Positions 1 to 6,785 of a stretch of 8,486 bases of DNA are shown here, one piece after another. The translations under genes were made by a program, and so were the position numbers. The notes beneath the pieces were generated by a model. It was given only the letters and a program-made list of their open reading frames with translations. It was not told the origin of the DNA and made no database searches. Source of the DNA: an uncultured Clostridium sp. (GTDB lineage Bacteria > Bacillota > Clostridia > Clostridiales > Clostridiaceae); NCBI GenBank assembly GCA_934755305.1, contig CAKVLD010000095.1, positions 1-8,486 on the forward strand, in the 5' to 3' direction. Each line of letters opens with the position of its first letter. Position 1 is the first letter of the stretch.

Positions 1-2
1 AA

Positions 3-356
3 TTACTTCTGTTTAAGTTTTAGTCTAATTTCTTCTTTTAATATATGTACAAGCATATCTTGAGCATTAGGGTCTAATATATTTCCTTCGTTATCAATTA
101 GATTTTTTTCTATAAGCATATTAATAGTATAATCTAAAGTATCATAAAGCTTAATAGAAGCAGGTTTATCTAAGAAATATTCTATTGGCTTATTGGTAAC
201 TTCAGATAATTTAGAAAGCATATGTACATTTGTTCCTTTTAATCTTCCACGTTCAAGATCCCCTAAATAACTTCTACTTATCCCTAACTTTTTGGCAAAT
301 TCAACTTGAGTTAAATTCATTTCTTTACGTATTCCTCTTATTTTACTTCCTATCAT
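3..356 (-). CDS. XRE-family helix-turn-helix transcriptional regulator
   Basis: A 117-residue protein with an N-terminal Cro/C1-type helix-turn-helix at about residues 4-61. The segment TQVEFAKKLG (16-25) is the positioning helix and SRSYLGDLER (27-36) the DNA-recognition helix, followed by the usual 'NKPIEYFL' end of the domain. Residues 65-117 form a short, charged, probably helical tail without a recognisable ligand domain, so it may dimerise or sense a partner. The ATG is preceded by AGGAAAGGAA at good spacing. The gene lies just downstream of nadE on the same strand but is separated from it by a terminator and has its own TATAAT box. An inverted repeat over that box suggests autoregulation. 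The HTH assignment is secure; the target genes are unknown. Confidence 0.93.
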   Translation of the reverse strand: MIGSKIRGIRKEMNLTQVEFAKKLGISRSYLGDLERGRLKGTNVHMLSKLSEVTNKPIEYFLDKPASIKLYDTLDYTINMLIEKNLIDNEGNILDPNAQDMLVHILKEEIRLKLKQK

Positions 357-375
357 TTGTATAATTCCTTTCCTA

Positions 376-416
376 AATACATGTTTGTATTATAACATTT
401 TAAACCTACTTTTAAA
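376..416 (-). promoter_or_regulatory. Promoter of the XRE regulator with overlapping inverted repeat
   Basis: On the minus strand a perfect TATAAT lies at 389-394, about 33 bases before the start codon. A weak -35 (TTTAAA/TTTTAA) lies near 411-417. A 16-bp inverted repeat, AATACA-TGTT-TGTATT at 376-391, overlaps the downstream half of the -10 box and the expected start site. Such placement is typical of an autorepressor operator for small XRE proteins. Binding is inference. Confidence 0.5.
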
Positions 417-430
417 ATTAAATTAAGAAT

Positions 431-460
431 TAAAAAGGTATGTCGTAGTACAACATACCT
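431..460 (-). terminator. Intrinsic terminator of nadE
   Basis: Read on the minus strand, AGGTATGT and ACATACCT (453-460 and 436-443) form a perfect 8-bp stem with a 9-base loop, followed directly by TTTTT (431-435). It lies about 18 bases after the nadE stop and upstream of the regulator's promoter, so the two genes are probably separate transcription units. Confidence 0.75.
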
Positions 461-477
461 AATTAATATATCAGATT

Positions 478-2382
478 TTACTTCCAAGGACTAGCATCAC
501 TTGGCATTCTCCAGTCACCTCTAGGAGAAAGAGAAATACTTCCTACCTTAGGTCCATCAGGAAGAGCACTTCTTTTAAATTGTTGTGTAAAGAATCTCCA
601 CATAAATTTATCAAGCCATTTAGTTATTTCTTCATCAGAATAGTCATCTTTGAAAGCTATTTTAGCTAATTTGAATATTCTTTCCTTAGAAGAACCATGT
701 TTTATAAAATGATATAAGAAGAAATCATGTAATTCATATGGTCCCACTATATCTTCAGTTTTTTGAGCTATATCTCCTTTATCATCCTTTGGTAAAAGTT
801 CAGGACTTACAGGTGTATCTAAAATATCTAATAAAGTTTCAGATACATTTTTATTAGATTCTTTTTCAGCTACATATTTTACAAGATATCTAACTAATGT
901 TTTTGGAATAGAAGGGTTTACAGAATACATTGACATATGGTCTCCATTATATGTACACCATCCTAAAGCTAATTCTGAAAGATCACCAGTACCTATTAAA
1001 AGTCCTCCTTCTTTATTAGCTAAATCCATAAGAATTTGAGTTCTTTCTCTAGCTTGAACATTTTCATAAGTTACATCATGTATATCCTTATCATGCCCAA
1101 TATCTTCAAAATGTTGAAGAGCTGCTTTAACTATATTAATTTCTCTTAAATCACAACCAAGTTCTCTGCAAAGAGTAAGAGCATTATTATAAGTTCTATA
1201 AGTAGTACCAAAACCAGGCATTGTAATAGTAACTATATTATTCATAGGATAATTTAGAAGTTTAAAAGTCTTAACTATAACTAGTAAAGCTAAAGTGGAA
1301 TCAAGTCCACCAGAAATTCCAACAACAGCTTTTTTAAGACCTGTATGTTCAAATCTTTTTGCAAGAGCTGCAGATTGAATATTAAATATTTCTTTGCAAC
1401 GTAATTCTCTCTCTAGATCATTTGATGGAACAAATGGGTGTTTATCTATAAATCTATCAAAGTTTTTAATAGAAACATCTTCAAAAGTAAAATTAATATA
1501 TTTAGGTTCAAATTTTAACATTCTAGAAGAATCTCTAAAACTTAAGTTCTTCATTCTTTCTGATTTTAACTTAAATAGATCAATTATAGAATAAATGATT
1601 TCATTATCTCTTTGGAATCTTTCATTTTCCTTTAAGATACTACCATTTTCTCCTATTAATAAATGTCCACTAAATAATAAGTCAGTAGTAGATTCATGAA
1701 CACCAGCAGAAGAATATATATATGAACAAATACATCTTGCACTTTGATTTTTTATTAAGTCACGTCTATAATCTGCCTTGCTTACAAGTTCATTTGAAGC
1801 AGATATGTTACCTATAACGTTTGCTCCCATTAGTGAAAGGTAAGAACTAGGTGGAATAGTCACCCATAAATCTTCACAAATTTCTACTGAATATTTTAAA
1901 TCACCAGCAGCAAAAATTAAATTTGTACCGAAGTTAACTTCGTCTTGGAATGGTAATTTAACTACTTTATTAATTATGTTATTTCCATCAGTGAACCAAC
2001 GTTTTTCATAAAATTCACTATAATTAGGTATAAATGATTTTGGAACTATACCTAAAACCTTCCCTTTAAATAATACAAAAGCAGCATTATAAAGGGTAGT
2101 ATTATGTAAATAAGGTGCTCCTACTGTTATAAGGATATCTAAATCCTTAGTTTCATTTAATAATTCTTCTATAGCACTTAGTGATTTATTTAAAAGAGTG
2201 TCTTGTAAGAATAAATCAGAACAGCTATAAGATGTTATACATAGCTCAGGAAAAACTAAACACTTGGCACCATTTTTATAAGCTTCTAAAGTACAATCTA
2301 TAATATTAGAAATATTATATTCTACATCTCCAACCTTAGTTTTTGGACATGCAGATGCAACTTTTATAAAATCCATTTTCAT
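478..2382 (-). CDS. nadE: Glutamine-dependent NAD(+) synthetase
   Basis: A 634-residue two-domain enzyme that makes NAD+ from nicotinic acid adenine dinucleotide, ATP and glutamine, the last step of NAD biosynthesis, in the cytosol. The N-terminal half (about 5-270) is a nitrilase-type glutaminase with the Glu-Lys-Cys triad visible: E46 in FPELC, K115 in VPKSF and C169 in VEICED. The C-terminal half (about 325-634) is the synthetase. It has the ATP-pyrophosphatase loop SGGLDS at 357-362 and the conserved GTGDLSELALGW at 464-475. Length and C-terminus (ending DWRMPSDASPWK) fit the long bacterial form that channels ammonia between domains. The first ATG has GGAG five bases upstream; a second ATG two codons later is possible. 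It is monocistronic, with its own promoter and terminator. Family assignment is very secure. Confidence 0.98.
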   Translation of the reverse strand: MKMDFIKVASACPKTKVGDVEYNISNIIDCTLEAYKNGAKCLVFPELCITSYSCSDLFLQDTLLNKSLSAIEELLNETKDLDILITVGAPYLHNTTLYNAAFVLFKGKVLGIVPKSFIPNYSEFYEKRWFTDGNNIINKVVKLPFQDEVNFGTNLIFAAGDLKYSVEICEDLWVTIPPSSYLSLMGANVIGNISASNELVSKADYRRDLIKNQSARCICSYIYSSAGVHESTTDLLFSGHLLIGENGSILKENERFQRDNEIIYSIIDLFKLKSERMKNLSFRDSSRMLKFEPKYINFTFEDVSIKNFDRFIDKHPFVPSNDLERELRCKEIFNIQSAALAKRFEHTGLKKAVVGISGGLDSTLALLVIVKTFKLLNYPMNNIVTITMPGFGTTYRTYNNALTLCRELGCDLREINIVKAALQHFEDIGHDKDIHDVTYENVQARERTQILMDLANKEGGLLIGTGDLSELALGWCTYNGDHMSMYSVNPSIPKTLVRYLVKYVAEKESNKNVSETLLDILDTPVSPELLPKDDKGDIAQKTEDIVGPYELHDFFLYHFIKHGSSKERIFKLAKIAFKDDYSDEEITKWLDKFMWRFFTQQFKRSALPDGPKVGSISLSPRGDWRMPSDASPWK

Positions 2383-2441
2383 TTCAACTCCACTTCAAAA
2401 TAGTCTATATATAGTATTTGATTTAATTAAACTATATAAAC

Positions 2442-2470
2442 ATAATAAGATGAAAATATTAGAAAATCAA
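2442..2470 (-). promoter_or_regulatory. Candidate sigma-A promoter of nadE
   Basis: On the minus strand, TTGATT (2465-2470) and TATTAT (2442-2447) are separated by exactly 17 bases. This gives a leader of roughly 50 bases before the nadE ATG. No known NAD-responsive operator was recognised nearby. Confidence 0.5.
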
Positions 2471-2553
2471 TGAAAATAATAGATAACATTTAAAAGGGGA
2501 AGATGAAATACAAAAAGAGTTATAAAAAACTATATAAAATATAAAAATAAAAC

Positions 2554-2582
2554 TTGTAAAGAGGTTGAAGATATGTTATTAT
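2554..2582 (+). promoter_or_regulatory. Candidate extended -10 promoter of the nfeD-stomatin operon
   Basis: TTGTAA (2554-2559), a 17-base spacer and TATTAT (2577-2582) preceded by an extended TG (TGtTATTAT) form a plausible sigma-A promoter. The expected start lies near 2589, about 80 bases before the first gene. The same bases could instead be the beginning of a 25-codon small ORF (see findings); the two readings compete. Confidence 0.5.
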
Positions 2583-2669
2583 ATAAACACGGAAGGGGAA
2601 AAATAATAATACAAAATAAAAATAAATATAATAATATGAACGTATTATAAAGAAAGGGGAAAATTAAAA

Positions 2670-3101
2670 ATGAGTATGAGTCTATTTTGGTTAGTTTTTT
2701 CCATTACTGTTATCTTAATAGATGTGTTTACTAGTTCATTTTTATTTGTATGGTTTTCTATAGGGGGAGCTGCAGCGTGTATAGCATCATTAGCAGGAAT
2801 AACTATAAATATTCAAGTTGCTATATTTATAGTTGTAAATATTATATCAGTACTTATAGGATATCCTTGGGCTAAGAAAAAATTCAAAAAAGATATTAAG
2901 AGAACATCACTGATGGAAGAGGAGTACATAGGAAAAAGTTTTATAGCTGAAGAAGATATTAATAAAACTGCTCAGATAAAAGTAGGCGGAATTTATTGGA
3001 CAGTTATTAACGAAGGAAGTAAAATAGTTAAAGGTGATAAATTTACAATAAAAGGAATATCAGGAACAAAATTTTTAATTGAAAGAAATAAGGAGGAGTA
3101 A
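2670..3101 (+). CDS. NfeD-like short membrane protein
   Basis: A 143-residue protein of the short NfeD type, the usual partner of bacterial stomatin-like proteins. Three hydrophobic segments at about residues 5-24, 25-43 and 46-65 are followed by a lysine-rich turn (69-77). A soluble beta-rich OB-fold domain occupies about 86-138, with the family pattern of G-V-x-W (VGGIYWTV, 105-112) and KGDKFTIKGISG (121-132). It lacks the N-terminal ClpP-like protease domain of long NfeD proteins. AAAGGGGA lies about ten bases before the ATG; a second ATG two codons later is also possible. The stop is only three bases from the stomatin gene's ATG, so the pair is co-transcribed. The likely role is assembly of membrane microdomains with the SPFH partner; the exact function in this organism is unknown. 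Confidence 0.9.
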   Translation: MSMSLFWLVFSITVILIDVFTSSFLFVWFSIGGAAACIASLAGITINIQVAIFIVVNIISVLIGYPWAKKKFKKDIKRTSLMEEEYIGKSFIAEEDINKTAQIKVGGIYWTVINEGSKIVKGDKFTIKGISGTKFLIERNKEE

Positions 3102-3104
3102 AAA

Positions 3105-4046
3105 ATGAAAGGATTAATTTTAGGAATAGTACTTATATTTTTATTAATAGTACTAGTTACATCATCAATTAGAATAGTTAATACAGGATACTTGTATGTA
3201 GTGGAAAGGCTTGGACAATTTCACAGAGTTTTAGAACCAGGTTGGCACTTTACAATACCATTTGTAGATTTTGTTAGAAAAAAAGTTTCTACAAAACAAC
3301 AAATTTTAGACGTACCACCACAATCAGTTATAACTAAGGATAATGTAAAGATTTCTGTAGATAATGTAATATTCTACAAGTTATTAAATGCAAAAGATGC
3401 AGTATATAATATAGAAGACTTTAGATCAGGTATTGTTTATTCAGCAACTACTAACATGAGAAATATTATAGGTAATATGACTTTAGATGAAGTATTATCA
3501 GGAAGAGATGCAATAAACCAAGATCTTTTAAGCATAATAGATGAAGTAACAGATGCATATGGTATAAAAATATTATCAGTAGAAATTAAGAATATAGTAC
3601 CACCAGCAGAAATTCAAGAAGCTATGGAAAAGCAAATGAAAGCTGAAAGAGATAAGAGAGCTATGATTCTTCAAGCAGAAGGTTTAAGACAATCTCAAGT
3701 AGAAAAGGCAGAAGGTGAAAAGCAAGCTAAGATCTTAGAAGCAGAAGCAGCTAAGGAAGCTCAAATAAGAAGAGCAGAAGGTTTAAAAGAATCTCAACTT
3801 TTAGAAGCTGAAGGTAAAGCTAAGGCTATAGAAGAAATAGCAAAGGCAGAAGCTGACGCTATTATGAAGGTTAATAAAGCAATAATTGAATCTGGAACAG
3901 ATGAAAAGGTAATTGCATTAAAGCAAGTTGAAGCCCTTAAAGAAATGGCTACTAACCCTGCTAATAAGCTAATACTTCCAAACGAAACATTATCATCACT
4001 TGGTAGTATAGCAGCTATAGGTGAAATGCTTAAAAAAGATAAATAA
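3105..4046 (+). CDS. SPFH/stomatin-prohibitin family membrane protein (QmcA-like)
   Basis: A 313-residue protein with one N-terminal transmembrane helix (about 2-22), an SPFH/Band 7 domain (about 23-170) and a long Ala/Glu/Lys-rich coiled coil (about 171-250). The SPFH domain carries the typical starts NTGYLYVVERLGQFHRVLEPG and IVPPAEIQEAM (164-174). The coiled coil repeats the AEG..K pattern of stomatin/paraslipin proteins. A conserved hydrophobic C-terminal stretch is rich in NPANKLILP and LSSLGSIAAIGEML. Family members form large ring-like oligomers at the inner membrane and act as scaffolds or protease regulators. AAGGAGGAG just before the ATG is a very strong ribosome-binding site. It is the second gene of an operon with the NfeD-like gene. 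The family is certain; the symbol qmcA would be by analogy only. Confidence 0.95.
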   Translation: MKGLILGIVLIFLLIVLVTSSIRIVNTGYLYVVERLGQFHRVLEPGWHFTIPFVDFVRKKVSTKQQILDVPPQSVITKDNVKISVDNVIFYKLLNAKDAVYNIEDFRSGIVYSATTNMRNIIGNMTLDEVLSGRDAINQDLLSIIDEVTDAYGIKILSVEIKNIVPPAEIQEAMEKQMKAERDKRAMILQAEGLRQSQVEKAEGEKQAKILEAEAAKEAQIRRAEGLKESQLLEAEGKAKAIEEIAKAEADAIMKVNKAIIESGTDEKVIALKQVEALKEMATNPANKLILPNETLSSLGSIAAIGEMLKKDK

Positions 4047-4069
4047 TTAGGTTTAGATGTTATTATAAC

Positions 4070-4275
4070 AAAAAATGCTCCTATGTTTGTTACACTGAAG
4101 CTAGTTGACTTCAGGGAGAATTTCTATCTTCGTACAAGTCAAGTTTGACGGAAGGTCAAAACTCACCAAAGGTTCAGACAAATGACCTTCTGGTCGTCCA
4201 ACTTAACTTGTCCAAAGATGAAATTCTAATCCCTTTGTCAAAATGCTCAGTTCTACAAACATAGGAGCATTTTTT
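4070..4275. repeat. 206-bp long imperfect hairpin with perfect 21-bp ends; possible structured RNA or MITE, also operon terminator
   Basis: The ends 4070-4090 and 4255-4275 are perfectly complementary over 21 bases (core ATGCTCCTATGTTTGT). The interior continues to pair: 4094-4098 with 4247-4251; 4105-4109 with 4237-4241; 4114-4124 with 4220-4233 (three-base bulge); 4126-4130 with 4215-4219; 4134-4139 with 4206-4211; 4141-4145 with 4200-4204; 4147-4149 with 4196-4198; 4151-4158 with 4183-4190. A 24-base loop remains. Either strand ends in TTTTTT after the closing stem, so it can act as a bidirectional terminator; it begins 24 bases after the stomatin stop. No ORF is inside. It could be a stable non-coding RNA, a miniature inverted-repeat element or an expanded terminator. 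The structure is seen directly; its function is unknown. Confidence 0.75.
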
Positions 4276-4423
4276 ATGTACATAACCTTTGAACCTATAT
4301 AAACTATTAAAGGTATAGGATTACTTTTAATTTGAAATTAGAGTTTGGAATACATATGAAAATATATAATGTAAAAGAATATTTGATGTGAAAAAATATT
4401 TAAATATAGTAATATACTGTAAA

Positions 4424-4489
4424 GGGGTTGTCGCATTAAACTTTAATTGAGAATTTAAAATTTTAAATTCTTAATTGTGCGACAGCCCC
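4424..4489. repeat. 66-bp near-palindrome with IS-like ends (possible MITE)
   Basis: Outer arms GGGGTTGTCGCA (4424-4435) and TGCGACAGCCCC (4478-4489) are complementary except for one T/G position. The centre, 4444-4477, is a nearly perfect loopless palindrome around GAATTTAAAATTTTAAATTC. Ends of the type GGGGCTGTCGCA resemble terminal repeats of IS1182-like and related transposons as I remember them, so a miniature non-autonomous element is plausible. No clear target duplication is visible. It lies 38 bases beyond the stop of the minus-strand LRR gene, and on that strand is followed by only TTT, so it would be at best a weak terminator. Confidence 0.6.
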
Positions 4490-4527
4490 AATAATTATTT
4501 TAATAAATATAATAACAAAATTATGAG

Positions 4528-5406
4528 TTAATAATTAAATTCAGATAATTTTTTCAAAGAATTAACTGCAGAAAAATCAGTTATATCATTGTGAATTAAA
4601 TATAAAGTTTCTAAGTTAGGTAAATTATTTAAGATGCTTATATCATTAATATTGTTAGAATATAAATTTAAATAGGTTAAGTTAACTAAATTCTTTAATG
4701 GAGAAATATCACTAATATGATTTTGTGATAAAGATAATATCTTTAAAGTAGTTAAACCTTGTATTTTATCAATATTATGAATATTATTTGCAGATAAATT
4801 TAAGTATTCAAGTTTTCCCATGTATTGAAAAGCATTTAAATTACTTATATTATTATAAGCTAAATCTAATTCATGTAATAAAGGTAATCCACTTAAAGAA
4901 TAAGCTTCACGAATTCTATTATTAAATAAGTATAAAGAACCTAAAGATTTAAAATTTCTTAATGGAGATATATTTGAAATATTGTTGTTTGAAGCATTTA
5001 AGAATTTTAAATTAGGTAAATTAGTTAATTCATCTAAATCATATAAGTTATTGCCTTCAATGTGAAGCATAACTAAACTTGTAGAGTTATTAATTGGAGA
5101 TAAATCTTCAATATTGTTATAAGCAATAGATAAATAATTTAAATTGGTACAATACTGTAATCCTTCAATAGAATGAATTCCAGCATTATCTGCAAGTAAT
5201 TTTTTTATTGAAGCTAGTTTATTTGTGTCTATAGCTTCATCTTTTGAGTCTATTTCTAAGGTATTTAATATAATTTTTTGTAAATTTGTATCTGGAAAAG
5301 CGTCAGCATAAGTAATAGTACTTGCAGATACATTTATCTTAGATAAAAAAGGTACTAAAATAAGTAATGACATTAAGATGTAAAAAAATTTTTTAAAGAA
5401 TTTCAT
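4528..5406 (-). CDS. Secreted internalin-like leucine-rich-repeat protein
   Basis: A 292-residue exported protein. A signal peptide with basic start (MKFFKKFFYI), hydrophobic core (to about 22) and a likely cut after VSA (residue 28) is followed by an N-terminal cap (about 35-75) containing FPDTNLQKIIL, as in internalin-type proteins. From residue 89, nine complete 22-residue repeats of the pattern LxxLxLxxNxIxxISPLxNLxx run to residue 286. A tenth is cut off as LSEFNY at the C-terminus. There is no LPXTG motif, GW module, choline-binding repeat or other anchor, so it is probably released or held by other means. AGGGGGA lies eight bases before the ATG. LRR proteins of this class bind other proteins, often at the host interface; the ligand is unknown. 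No neighbouring gene looks functionally linked, and the surrounding DNA looks accessory. Confidence 0.92.
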   Translation of the reverse strand: MKFFKKFFYILMSLLILVPFLSKINVSASTITYADAFPDTNLQKIILNTLEIDSKDEAIDTNKLASIKKLLADNAGIHSIEGLQYCTNLNYLSIAYNNIEDLSPINNSTSLVMLHIEGNNLYDLDELTNLPNLKFLNASNNNISNISPLRNFKSLGSLYLFNNRIREAYSLSGLPLLHELDLAYNNISNLNAFQYMGKLEYLNLSANNIHNIDKIQGLTTLKILSLSQNHISDISPLKNLVNLTYLNLYSNNINDISILNNLPNLETLYLIHNDITDFSAVNSLKKLSEFNY

Positions 5407-5440
5407 TTATATTTCCCCCTAAAATTAAATTTTGTATATG

Positions 5441-5488
5441 AAAAGTGATTTTGGTAAAGGATTACAAAAGAAGGTTCATCACTTTACC
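5441..5488. repeat. Overlapping inverted repeats upstream of the LRR gene
   Basis: The arm ATCACTTTACC (5478-5488) can pair either with AAAGTGAT (5442-5449) or with GGTAAAG (5453-5459). The site lies 35-82 bases upstream of the LRR start codon, a position suited to an operator or a switchable leader hairpin. No convincing -10/-35 pair was found for the LRR gene, so the role is open. Confidence 0.35.
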
Positions 5489-5606
5489 GTTTGTTATAGA
5501 ATATGCTAGGGGTTAAAATTTATGATAAAAAAATAAAAATAAAGAAGAAAACTACATAATTTTTAAATTGTAAGGGATATTATAATATTGCAGGTACAAA
5601 TATGCA

Positions 5607-6075
5607 ATGATTAAAGTGAAAATTTTATATAGATGTTGTCTTTGAGATTGTATTTGCAAAAATCAAGTAAACTTTTATAAGGGGAATTACAAGAAAAAGT
5701 ATTTACATTGAATTTATTAGTTATGGATATGTATTAGTAAAAGAAGAAAAAGTAATAGCTACAGTAGCACTTACTTTTGGTGGAGATCCTGTATACGATA
5801 CTATATATCATGGAGAATGGTTATCTGAAAAAGAATATGCAGTTATAAGAAGAGTTGCAGTTTCGGGAGAGTATAAAAGAAAAGGGGTTTCCACTAAGCT
5901 TATAAGTAATATTGAAAAAATATGCATAGAAAATAATATAAGTAATATAAAAATTGTTACTCATAAAAAGAATATACCAATGCAAAATATGCTTAAGAAA
6001 AATAATTTTAAGTATTGTGGAATAATATATCTTGAGGATGGTAGTGAAAGGCTTGCTTTCGAAAAAATAATATGA
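5607..6075 (+). pseudogene. Broken GNAT-family N-acetyltransferase
   Basis: From 5671 an open frame runs to the TGA at 6073-6075 and encodes the C-terminal two-thirds of a GNAT acetyltransferase. Recognisable parts are YGYVLVKEEKVIATVALTFG, the region YAVIRRVAVSGEYKRKGVS (the acetyl-CoA loop, here degraded from the usual G-x-G/A form) and FKYCGIIYLEDGSERLAFEK near the end. This frame has no ATG, GTG or TTG near its beginning, and TAA at 5668-5670 closes it upstream. Pieces of the missing N-terminus appear in other frames: MIKVKI from an ATG at 5607, FAK near 5653-5661 and NQVNFYKGNYKKK near 5661-5699. At least two frame shifts are implied. I infer a decayed housekeeping-type acetyltransferase gene with unknown former substrate. 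Sequencing error is less likely given several breaks. Confidence 0.8.
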
Positions 6076-6303
6076 AAAATGGATTAATCTACTTTATTAG
6101 GGGATAAGAAAATTTTTTTTACGACAAAATATGAATATAATGTAAGTGGATATGTCGATTTATAATCCTTTTAAAAAGGGATTTAATATGCTGATGAATT
6201 ATAGAAAGTCAAAAAGTATTATAAAGAGAAAAATTAAACTTAGAATTGAATTGGATTAAAAAATGAACGAAAAATAAACAAAAAATGTAATAAATCAGTT
6301 GAG

Positions 6304-6332
6304 TTGACACTAAAAAGATTACCCTGTAAAAT
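6304..6332 (+). promoter_or_regulatory. Near-consensus sigma-A promoter reading toward the acyltransferase
   Basis: A perfect TTGACA (6304-6309), a 17-base spacer and TAAAAT (6327-6332) form the best promoter in the window, with a start expected near 6339. No sizeable gene follows for 500 bases, so the transcript would be a long leader or a non-coding RNA ending at the hairpin before 6841. Confidence 0.6.
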
Positions 6333-6727
6333 AATCCATGTTGAACGGATTAGTTTTAAAAAGTAAAAGTTGGATGATATAAATATATTTTATATTGGGA
6401 TTAAATTAAAATGATAATATAAAATATGTTAAATTGGGGGATTTGCATATTTTGTAAAAAACGATAAAAAATGTTCGGGCTTTATTGGGATTTTAATTGT
6501 ATGAATCTTATTACACTAAATTTTATTAAGGTATTTTATTTGTTATTAATTAGTATTTAGGGGATTTATAATAATTATACAATATATAAAGTTTACTGGG
6601 GAGTGGACAAGATATAATGTGTAGAACTACATATATAAGTATAGGGTGCGGAAAATTATATACATTTGGAATAAGTGGGAATATTTAGATAAACTAGTTA
6701 ATAATAAGTGTTATTTATCAAGGGCAA

Positions 6728-6760
6728 ATCATAAAAAACCCTGGGAAAGTTTTTTATGAT
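6728..6760. repeat. 12-bp perfect hairpin in the leader region
   Basis: ATCATAAAAAAC (6728-6739) and GTTTTTTATGAT (6749-6760) are perfectly complementary around a nine-base loop CCTGGGAAA. The stem is AT-rich and lacks a following T-run, so it is unlikely to be an ordinary terminator. AAGTTT within it (6747-6752) can alternatively pair with AAACTT (6787-6792) at the base of the next hairpin. Confidence 0.5.
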
Positions 6761-6785
6761 AGAAATTAAGTTTTTTGAATAATTG

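Noticed and set aside
1394..1594. 66-codon plus-strand ORF inside nadE
   Set aside because: It is antisense to the conserved middle of nadE, matches no family and has no convincing SD; it is a shadow frame.
4070..4275. Calling the long hairpin a 6S RNA
   Set aside because: Length is similar, but the large central bubble that mimics an open promoter is not evident; pairing is nearly continuous.
4285..4319. Interlocking short inverted repeats ACCTTT/AAAGGT and CCTATA/TATAGG
   Set aside because: Six-base AT-rich arms in a crossing order are expected by chance here, and no gene depends on them.
5503..5559. 18-codon lysine-rich ORF upstream of the pseudogene
   Set aside because: No SD sequence and low-complexity composition; likely chance.
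6393..6492. Direct repeat TATTGGGATT at 6393-6402 and 6483-6492
   Set aside because: Only two 10-base copies exactly 90 bases apart with unlike flanks; too little for a repeat array or iteron set.
6440..6500. Possible riboswitch around the GTTCGGGC segment
   Set aside because: No match to conserved cores of c-di-GMP, purine, preQ1, T-box or other aptamers that I know.
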